Source: Myxococcales bacterium (GTDB lineage Bacteria; Myxococcota; Polyangia; Polyangiales; Polyangiaceae). Taken from it: a DNA stretch of 16,652 nucleotides. The notes beneath the pieces were generated by a model, which made no database searches, was not told where the DNA came from, and was given only the letters and a program-made list of their open reading frames with translations. The stretch is from the NCBI GenBank assembly GCA_020430865.1, contig JAGQIY010000386.1, positions 1 through 16,652 on the forward strand, in the 5' to 3' direction. Shown here in pieces: positions 6,476 through 16,652 of this stretch. Position 1 is the stretch's first letter, and every line of letters begins with the position of its first letter. Both the position numbers and the translations under genes were made by a program.

Positions 6476-7306
6476 ATGGATGCGATGGTCGCCGGGCTGG
6501 CAAGCAAGTTGGTGGATTGGTCTGCACGCATCGTGGGCGTGCTGCTCGCGCTGTTGGTCGCGTTGATCGTCGCACGCTGGCTCCAGCGTTCGGTCGAGCG
6601 TGTGATGGAAAAGCGAGGCGTGGACAGCACTCTGCGCGGCTTCGTTGGCGCCCTGGTGCGTTACACGGTGCTGACCACCGCGCTCGTCAGCTGCCTCGGA
6701 GTTTTCGGCATCCAGACCACCAGCATCGCTGCGGTGCTTGGTTCCGCAGGCTTGGCCATGGGGCTGGCGTTTCAAGGCACCCTGAGCAACTTCGCGGCGG
6801 GGGTGATGCTGCTCGTGTTCCGCCCCTTCAAGGTGGACGACGTGATTCAAGTGAGCGGGACCGTGGGCAAGTGCACCCGCATCGACCTGTTCACGACCGA
6901 CTTGGTCACGGGCGACAACCGCAAGATCATCGTGCCCAACAAGAACGTCTTCGGGAACACGATCGAGAACCTGACGGCTCTCGACACCCGACGCGTCGAC
7001 GTCGAGGTCGGGGTCGACTACGCGGGGGACATCGACGCCACGCGCGAGACACTGGAGGCGGCCGCCAAGGAGCTAGATCTGGTGTTCACCGATCCACCGC
7101 CCCACGCTGTGCTGACCGGCCTCGGGGCTTCCAGCGTCGACTGGTCCCTGCGCTGCTGGTGCAAGACCGCCGACTACTGGGCTGTGCGCGAAGCCTTGAT
7201 CCGTGCGGCAAAGCGAGCGCTGGACGCCAAGCAGCTCGGCATCCCCTTCCCGCAAGTGGATGTGCACCTCGATGGTGCCGCGCTCGAGGCGCTCGGCAAG
7301 AAGTAG
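6476..7306 (+). CDS. mscS: MscS-family small-conductance mechanosensitive channel
   Basis: Inner-membrane channel that opens under membrane tension to release solutes on hypo-osmotic shock. The 276 residues are close to E. coli MscS (286). Predicted membrane segments: about 17-36 (IVGVLLALLVALIVA), about 57-80 (ALVRYTVLTTALVSCLGVFG), and the Gly/Ala-rich pore helix near 86-118, which carries the family motif GSAGLAMGLAFQGTLSNFAAG. A beta-domain follows (FRPFKVDDVIQVSGTVG, NRKIIVPNKNVFGNTI), then an alpha/beta C-terminal cage domain. ATG 6476 follows AGGGAA (6468-6473) closely; an in-frame ATG at 6485 has more usual spacing and cannot be excluded. It appears monocistronic: the diiron gene is divergent and glnB begins 328 nt downstream. 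Confidence 0.96.
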   Translation: MDAMVAGLASKLVDWSARIVGVLLALLVALIVARWLQRSVERVMEKRGVDSTLRGFVGALVRYTVLTTALVSCLGVFGIQTTSIAAVLGSAGLAMGLAFQGTLSNFAAGVMLLVFRPFKVDDVIQVSGTVGKCTRIDLFTTDLVTGDNRKIIVPNKNVFGNTIENLTALDTRRVDVEVGVDYAGDIDATRETLEAAAKELDLVFTDPPPHAVLTGLGASSVDWSLRCWCKTADYWAVREALIRAAKRALDAKQLGIPFPQVDVHLDGAALEALGKK

Positions 7307-7973
<667 letters not shown>

Positions 7974-8224
7974 CCTGCCTCGTGACGCGCCCGCTGGATT
8001 GCCACAAGGAATTGAACGGAGCGACCACGAGATACTCACGGCCAGCCAGGTAGGCCAACTGCCTGGTAACCCAACGTCAGACGCGCGCCACGCGAGGGCG
8101 CGCTCGAAACAGCATGAATCAATCCGGGAGCGGGTTGGCGCCCCTAGACGCCAGCTAACCACACCCGCAACAGTGGCTCTCCGAAGGGTCACACTCGAGC
8201 ATAGGGTAAGGAGCACACAGGAAA
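7974..8224 (+). promoter_or_regulatory. glnB-glnA intercistronic region with three potential hairpins
   Basis: A gap of 251 nt, long for an operon. It contains CCAGGTA/TGCCTGG (8046-8052, 8060-8066); a strong GCGCGCC/GGCGCGC stem (8083-8089, 8097-8103) with a 7-nt loop; and a bulged stem built from GGTT..GGCG (8133-8140) with CGCC..AACC (8149-8160). The region ends with AAGGAG (8208-8213). A separate glnA promoter, attenuation or RNA processing is possible. No sigma-54 consensus was recognised. Confidence 0.45.
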
Positions 8225-9637
<1,413 letters not shown>

Positions 9638-9659
9638 TCCTGCGCTTCGCCCAGACGAA

Positions 9660-9697
9660 AGCCCCCGAGAGAGCCTCTCGGGGGCTGTGTCGTTTTT
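9660..9697 (+). terminator. Rho-independent terminator of glnA
   Basis: A perfect 12-bp stem, AGCCCCCGAGAG (9660-9671) with CTCTCGGGGGCT (9675-9686), loop AGC, followed a few bases later by TTTTT (9693-9697). It starts 23 nt after the glnA stop and 15 nt before the end of the convergent pfkA, for which it gives no T-run. Confidence 0.95.
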
Positions 9698-9712
9698 GTC
9701 GACGACTGACGC

Positions 9713-10867
9713 TCAGGAGTAGCGCCGGAGCGGAGGCGGCGGGATCGTGCCGTCGAGATAGGTGCCGGCTGGTTCATCGCCGAAGCAGATACCCAGATCT
9801 CGTCCGGTGCGCAACGTGTCGCTGTCCAGCGGAACCGTGCGGATCTTACCTGAGACCTCCGAGAAGGGCGTCAACTCGATCTCACCCCTTCGCACGCTCA
9901 CCATTCCGCTACGGTCTGTTTCCGCAAGGTACTTGGTCGCGGCTGTGCCCAAGCGCAGACTCAGGATGCGGTCCATCGTCACCGGGCTACCGCCGCGCTG
10001 CAAGTGACCGAGCACCAGGCTGCGAGTCTCCTTCCCCGTGCGCGCGCTGATCTGTTCAGCGACCTGTTCCGCGATGCCGCCAAGCTGAGCGTGCTCCGAG
10101 AACTCGCCCTTTCCTGCCTTGAACGTCATCCTTCCGCCCTTTGGCTTGGCGCCCTCCGCCACGACGACGATGGCGAAGTGTCGCCCGCGCGCCTCGCGAC
10201 GGCGGATTTTCTCGCACACTCTCTCGATGTCGAACTCGATCTCGGGGATCAGGATCACGTCCGCGCTTCCGGCCAGCCCCGCGTAGAGCGCGATCCACCC
10301 CGCATAGCGTCCCATCAACTCCACCACCATCACGCGTTCGTGGGCTTGGGCGGTGGAGTGGAGCTTGTCGAGGGCGTCGGTCGCGGTCGCCACAGCCGTC
10401 TGAAAGCCGAACGTGACGTCCGTGCCCGCCAGATCGTTGTCGATGGTCTTCGGCACACCGATGACCCGCGGGAGCCCCTGCTCCAGCAGCCGATTCGCGA
10501 GCTTCAAGGATCCGTCCCCCCCGATGGCGATCAGCGCATCGAAGCCCAGCTCGTTGAAGCGTTCGATGAGCCGCCCGGAAACGTCCATCGGCTCGAGCTT
10601 GCCGTTCACCTCGACGGGGTAGTGAAAGGGGTCACCCCGGTTCGTGCTCCCGAGGATGGTGCCTCCGAGATGGGTGATGCCCCGCACCGAGTGGCGCTCC
10701 AGGCGAACCAGCTCGTTCGGGTCTTCCTCGATGAGTCCCCGATAGCCATGACGGATCCCCCAGACTTCCCAGCCGCGCCACAGGGCACTGATCACCACGG
10801 CGCGGATCACGGCGTTGAGGCCCGGCGCGTCTCCGCCTCCGGTGTTGACGGCAATCTTCCGAATCAT
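9713..10867 (-). CDS. pfkA: 6-phosphofructokinase (ATP-type or mixed phosphoryl donor)
   Basis: Phosphorylates fructose 6-phosphate to the 1,6-bisphosphate, a committed glycolytic step; cytosolic. The 384 residues from ATG 10867 (MIRKIAVNTGGGDAPGLN) are longer than the about 320 of E. coli PfkA and fit the clade of longer actinobacterial and myxobacterial enzymes. Motifs: GGGDAPGLNAVIR, the GSTNRGDPF loop, IAIGGDGS (116-120), the catalytic loop VPKTIDND (Asp143), ELMGRYAGWIALYAG and GHLQRGGSP. Gly119 corresponds to E. coli Gly104, typical of ATP users, but Lys140 occupies the Gly124 position, where PPi-dependent and mixed-substrate enzymes carry Lys. Donor use is therefore undecided. No clear Shine-Dalgarno precedes the ATG on this strand, and the divergent gene starts 26 nt away, so the message may have a very short leader. 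Confidence 0.96.
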   Translation of the reverse strand: MIRKIAVNTGGGDAPGLNAVIRAVVISALWRGWEVWGIRHGYRGLIEEDPNELVRLERHSVRGITHLGGTILGSTNRGDPFHYPVEVNGKLEPMDVSGRLIERFNELGFDALIAIGGDGSLKLANRLLEQGLPRVIGVPKTIDNDLAGTDVTFGFQTAVATATDALDKLHSTAQAHERVMVVELMGRYAGWIALYAGLAGSADVILIPEIEFDIERVCEKIRRREARGRHFAIVVVAEGAKPKGGRMTFKAGKGEFSEHAQLGGIAEQVAEQISARTGKETRSLVLGHLQRGGSPVTMDRILSLRLGTAATKYLAETDRSGMVSVRRGEIELTPFSEVSGKIRTVPLDSDTLRTGRDLGICFGDEPAGTYLDGTIPPPPLRRYS

Positions 10868-10893
10868 GGTGGAGGATGGTAGCGGAAGGGACG

Positions 10894-11946
10894 ATGACGA
10901 GCGGGCACTTGTGCTTGGGAACGTACCCGACACCACTCGAGCGCGTGCTCGTCACCGCCGACGGTCGCGGCGAGCTCTGGCTCAAGGACGACGGGCGAAC
11001 CAGCGCACTGTATGGCGGAAACAAGGTGCGCAAGCTGGAGCACTTGATCGGCGAAGCGCTCGATCGGGGCTGTCGCCGACTCCTGACCTTCGGTGCGGCA
11101 GGCAGCCACCATGTGTATGCCACGAGCGTCTTCGGTAGACGCCGGGGCCTCGAGGTGCGCGCGGTGCTGTTTCCGCAACCGTGGAGCGAGCACGCCGAGC
11201 AAATGTTGCGCCTGACGTTGGCCTCCGGCGCGGAGTGCAGCGCGAGTGTCACAGGACCCTCAGCGCTGCCACGCATGTTGAGGCAGTGGACCCGCAAGAC
11301 TTACGTCATCCCTCCTGGAGGATCCTCGCGCGTGGGTTGCCGCGGCTACGTCGCGGCGGCCGCCGAGCTCGAGCGGCAACGCCTCGACCGCGAGCTGCCG
11401 AGCTTCGACGAGGTGGTGGTCGCGGCGGGCTCCTGTGGCACGGCTGCGGGCCTCGTGGTTGGTCTGGCTCAGCAAGGGCAATCGACCCAGGTGGTCGCGG
11501 CGCCAGTCGCCCAGCCGATCTGGGGACTGAGGCTGGTCCTCCGTGGGCTGGTGAGACGCATCGGTCTGCGTCGAGGGGGTCACTTCAGTGTGGACTCGAG
11601 CCACACCGGGCGCGGATACGGCTACGCGAGCCCTGGAGGCAGCCAGGCCGTGGCGTACGCACGAAAAATTGGACTCTCAACGGATCCGACTTACACCGCG
11701 AAGGCCTTCGCCACCGCGCTGAGCCGGCTCGATGCGCGTTGGGCTTCGCGCCCTGAGGGCGATCCCGCCTTCGTGCCCGTCAGGTCCCCACAAACCGCGC
11801 GATCCCTTGGTGAAACACACGGCCGGTTTCGTGTGCTCTACTGGCATACTCTCGCGGCACCAGACGGTGCCGCCCTGCAGAGTGACGCCGCCTCGTGGCG
11901 CTCATCCCTGCCTACTGCCTTCCAGCACCTATTGGTTCGCGACTAA
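10894..11946 (+). CDS. Fold-type II PLP-dependent enzyme, ACC deaminase/D-cysteine desulfhydrase-like
   Basis: A 350-residue cytosolic enzyme of the tryptophan-synthase-beta fold. ATG 10894 is preferred (AAGGGA at 10886-10891 just upstream); an in-frame ATG at 10876 would have GGAGG directly abutting it. The family pattern is clear: TPLERV, WLKDDG, and GGNKVRKLE with Schiff-base Lys44. Further on come AAGSHHVYATS (the loop that contacts the PLP or substrate carboxylate), YVIPPGGSS, the phosphate-binding AAGSCGTAAGLVVG, and a C-terminal GRGYGYASPGGSQA..DPTYTAKAF. ACC deaminases and D-cysteine desulfhydrases usually have Ser-Asn-His in the first loop; here it is Ser-His-His, so the substrate may differ. 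It is transcribed divergently from pfkA and followed by a kinase gene 141 nt downstream. Fold is confident, substrate unknown. Confidence 0.85.
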   Translation: MTSGHLCLGTYPTPLERVLVTADGRGELWLKDDGRTSALYGGNKVRKLEHLIGEALDRGCRRLLTFGAAGSHHVYATSVFGRRRGLEVRAVLFPQPWSEHAEQMLRLTLASGAECSASVTGPSALPRMLRQWTRKTYVIPPGGSSRVGCRGYVAAAAELERQRLDRELPSFDEVVVAAGSCGTAAGLVVGLAQQGQSTQVVAAPVAQPIWGLRLVLRGLVRRIGLRRGGHFSVDSSHTGRGYGYASPGGSQAVAYARKIGLSTDPTYTAKAFATALSRLDARWASRPEGDPAFVPVRSPQTARSLGETHGRFRVLYWHTLAAPDGAALQSDAASWRSSLPTAFQHLLVRD

Positions 11947-12087
11947 GCTCTCAGGCCCCGACGAAGACCAGACCAACTGCCCTTAGAACGCTGCCTCGCT
12001 GCCCCCAAGGCGCCGGCCCGCCCAGCTGCTCATTCGCACCGTGCGAGGCCGCCCACCTGGGCGCACCACCCTTCTCGATCCCTTCGA

Positions 12088-14711
<2,624 letters not shown>

Positions 14712-14715
<4 letters not shown>

Positions 14716-15323
14716 CCACGGCGCACATGCTCACCATCCCGGCTCGCTCCAGCGTTCGGAGCAGCCCGGTGGAGAGCAAGCGCATCCTGCTCTCACCCAT
14801 CGATCCAGCGGACGGACCGGAGCTCTGGACGGCGGTCGACAACTCTCGCTGGCACCTCGAGCGTTGGTTGCCCTGGGTGCCGTTCAACAACTCCCCCGAG
14901 GCATCGCAGCGCTACGCCGAAGCTTGCGCGCAGGACTGGGACGCTGGACGAGCCGTTCGGCTGGCGATCCGCAGCAAGAAGGATCGAGAGCTGCTGGGGG
15001 TGGTCGGCCTCGATTCCGTGGTTCACCTGCACCGATCGTGCGAGCTCGGGTACTGGCTCAAGCGCGAGGCCTGCGGAAAGGGACTGATGACGGAGGCTGC
15101 CAAGGCCTGCGTGGACTTCGCCCTCGGCACCCTGTCCGCGCACCGCGTCCGCTGCGCCGCCGCGACGGAGAACTACGCCAGTCTGCGAGTGATCATGCGC
15201 CTCGGCTTCCGCTTCGAAGGTATCGCCCGCCAGGCCGAGTACGTGGGCGGACGCTGGGTGGATCACGCCGTGTTCGCCCAGCTCACGACCGATCGCACCT
15301 CCGAACACGGCACCGAGGCCTGA
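14712..15323 (+). CDS. GNAT acetyltransferase, RimJ/RimL type
   Basis: Transfers acetyl from acetyl-CoA to an amine, in this subfamily often a protein N-terminal alpha-amine; cytosolic. GTG 14712 is chosen because it overlaps the kinase stop codon as GTGA and has GGGGAG (14698-14703) 8 nt upstream, giving 203 residues; ATG 14727 is the alternative. Family pattern: RILLSPIDPAD, LERWLPWV, LLGVVGLDSV, ELGYWLKREACGKGLMTEA (acetyl-CoA-binding motif A, with Gly-Lys-Gly where many have Gly-x-Gly/Ala), ENYASLRVIMRLGF and FEGIARQAEYVGGRWVDHAVFAQL. It is translationally coupled to the Hanks kinase, so the two are probably co-expressed. Whether the kinase or its substrates are acetylated is speculation; the substrate is unknown. 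Confidence 0.92.
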
Positions 15324-15462
15324 ACGAGCGCGCTGGCGCAGGGGTATCCATCCTGAAGGGCGCCGCGCCTGCCGCGGATCTGGGCTGATTTGGCGTCCAT
15401 TTCCGTCCTCCCAGGCTCGCTCCACCCATCGAGCGCCGCGAATATTCTCGGAAGGTGTGTTA

Positions 15463-15483
15463 CCCAGATTGCGCATGTCTGGG
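15463..15483 (+). promoter_or_regulatory. Inverted repeat around the AI-2E-family start codon
   Basis: CCCAGA (15463-15468) and TCTGGG (15478-15483) are perfectly complementary around TTGCGCATG, which places the predicted ATG in the loop of a potential hairpin. It may modulate initiation, or it may be a chance 6-bp repeat. Confidence 0.35.
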
Positions 15484-16652
15484 GAGGAGACGCGGAGGAT
15501 CTTTCCGCGCTGGCTCATCGCCTTGGCGGTGATCGGCGTCGTGCTCTGGTTGTTCATGCTGCTGAGGTCGGTGCTGACCCCGGTCTGCTTCGCCGCCGGC
15601 ATCGCCTACATGCTCGACCCAGTCGTTGACCGGCTCGAAGCGCGGAGGATCCCGCGGGCGCTGGCGATCGTGATCCTGCTCACCGGGGTGCTGCTCGTGA
15701 TGGCGCTCGTCGGGTTGTTGGTCGTGCCCGGGGTGGTACGCGAAGTAGGGGCCTTCGCCCAGGATCTCCCGGCGCAGCTCAACGCGCTGCTGAATCGTCT
15801 GGAACCTTGGCTCAAGGCACAGGGGGTCCAGCCCCCTCACTCCGTCAAGGAGGCCTTCGACCAGCTGGGCGTCAACGCGAAGGACGTCGCTGGGAAGGCT
15901 GCCGCCCCCGCAGGTCAGGTCCTGGCCATCGTGCTGGGCGGCACGGCGAGCGCACTGGGGGCGCTGGGCAATCTCCTGATCATCCCGATCTTCGCCTTCT
16001 ATCTGCTCCACGACTGGGATCGCATGATGACGAAGATCCGCGAGCTGGTTCCGTGGAGAATCAGACCGCACGTCGTGGACATCGCCAGCGAGATCGACGA
16101 CATCCTCGGTCAGTTCATGCGCGGTCAGCTGCTCGTCATGCTGATCCTCGCCGTGCTCTACGCGGTCTCGTATTCGTTGATCGGGGTGCGTCTCGCGGTG
16201 CCCATCGGCATCGTGGCTGGCTTGCTCGCGTTCATCCCCTACGTCGGCGGAGCGGTCGCCCTCGGGCTCGCGCTGCTCATGACGCTCCTGGCCGGGCAGG
16301 GCTGGACTCAGGTGGGCCTCGTGGTGGGCACCTACGCGATCATCCAGGTGCTGGAAGGCTTCGTGATCACTCCGCGCGTCATGGAGGACAAGCTGGGCCT
16401 GGGCGCAGTCTGGGTCCTGCTGGCCCTGATGGTGTTCGGGGAGCTGTTTGGTTTCATGGGGGTGCTGCTGGCAGTACCTGCGGCGGCGGTGACGAAGGTC
16501 TTCGCGCTCCGCGCCGTAGCTTACTATCGGAAGAGCGAGCTGTTCCTGGACGGCGGGCCAGATCCAGCCGTTTCCTCCAGGCAATCTATCCTGGTCGGAA
16601 TCCTCAAGGAAACGGGTGCACAGGATTCGGCCGAGACCACGGCGGCGAAGCA
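15475..16652 (+). CDS. AI-2E/PerM-family transporter-like membrane protein (3' truncated)
   Basis: Integral inner-membrane protein of the AI-2E transporter superfamily (E. coli TqsA, YdiK and PerM belong here); some members export autoinducer-2 and others act as Na+/H+ antiporters, so the cargo is unknown. The frame is open from ATG 15475 to the window end (392 codons), close to or beyond the usual 340-390 residues. It starts MSGEETRRIFPRWLIALAVI. Recognisable features: N-terminal hydrophobic pairs (VIGVVLWLFMLLRSVL; ALAIVILLTGVLLVMAL), a soluble segment with the LNALLNRL stretch, IPIFAFYLLHDWD, the conserved block GQFMRGQLLVMLILAVLY..GLLAFIPYVGG, and EGFVITPRVMEDKLGLG followed by ALMVFGELFGFMGVLLAVPAA. 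A soluble C-terminal extension follows. The start is uncertain: GGAAGG (15450-15455) is 19 nt upstream, and in-frame TTG 15469 or GTG 15457 are alternatives. Confidence 0.93.
   Translation, partial: MSGEETRRIFPRWLIALAVIGVVLWLFMLLRSVLTPVCFAAGIAYMLDPVVDRLEARRIPRALAIVILLTGVLLVMALVGLLVVPGVVREVGAFAQDLPAQLNALLNRLEPWLKAQGVQPPHSVKEAFDQLGVNAKDVAGKAAAPAGQVLAIVLGGTASALGALGNLLIIPIFAFYLLHDWDRMMTKIRELVPWRIRPHVVDIASEIDDILGQFMRGQLLVMLILAVLYAVSYSLIGVRLAVPIGIVAGLLAFIPYVGGAVALGLALLMTLLAGQGWTQVGLVVGTYAIIQVLEGFVITPRVMEDKLGLGAVWVLLALMVFGELFGFMGVLLAVPAAAVTKVFALRAVAYYRKSELFLDGGPDPAVSSRQSILVGILKETGAQDSAETTAAK

Noticed and set aside
8012..8036. TTGAAC and GATACT as a sigma-70 promoter for glnA
   Set aside because: The spacer is only 13 nt and the -10 match is weak.

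Overview
The window is about 16.7 kb of GC-rich, gene-dense bacterial chromosome. It most resembles a myxobacterium (Myxococcota, Polyangia/Sorangium-like). That placement is inferred from four things: strong GC bias at third codon positions, a CheA-type kinase carrying its own receiver domain, a membrane-anchored Hanks-type Ser/Thr kinase with a large extracytoplasmic sensor, and a lipoprotein combining a Gly/Asn-rich linker, a MopE-type Asp motif and a choice-of-anchor L domain. I see no IS element, integrase, CRISPR array, tRNA or rRNA, so this looks like core or near-core chromosome rather than a mobile island.

Layout from left to right. (1) The 3' part of a CheA-type histidine kinase with CheW-like and receiver domains (2-1258, +), cut by the window edge. 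(2) A long structured leader, then metK (1608-2960, +), which carries an unusual Lys/Ala-rich C-terminal tail encoded partly by a 33-bp tandem repeat. A 16-bp terminator hairpin follows. (3) A secreted lipoprotein (3358-4623, +). (4) A convergent, translationally coupled minus-strand pair: an AurF-like diiron protein (5016-5963) and an 83-residue protein of unknown function (4768-5019). (5) About 0.5 kb without a recognisable gene. (6) An MscS-type mechanosensitive channel (6476-7306, +). (7) The nitrogen-control pair glnB and glnA (7635-7973 and 8225-9637, +), separated by 251 nt of hairpin-rich DNA and closed by a textbook terminator. (8) 6-phosphofructokinase (9713-10867, -), head to head with a fold-type II PLP enzyme (10894-11946, +); only 26 nt separate the two start codons. 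(9) A Hanks-type kinase with a probable beta-propeller sensor (12088-14715, +), overlapped by 4 nt by a RimJ/RimL-type acetyltransferase (14712-15323, +). (10) The 5' part of an AI-2E/PerM-family membrane protein (15475 to the right edge, +).

Functional links. GlnB and GlnA form the standard nitrogen-sensing and assimilation pair; the uridylylation Tyr51 of GlnB and an adenylylation-type Tyr of GlnA are both present, so PII/GlnE-type control is expected. MetK supplies S-adenosylmethionine. PfkA has an ATP-type GGDGS motif together with the Lys of PPi-dependent and mixed-substrate enzymes, so its phosphoryl donor is not settled by sequence. The kinase and acetyltransferase are probably one transcript. 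I did not find a clearly new multi-gene system. The best candidates for novelty are the AurF-like protein with its coupled small partner, the tailed MetK with its structured leader, and the kinase-propeller/acetyltransferase pair.
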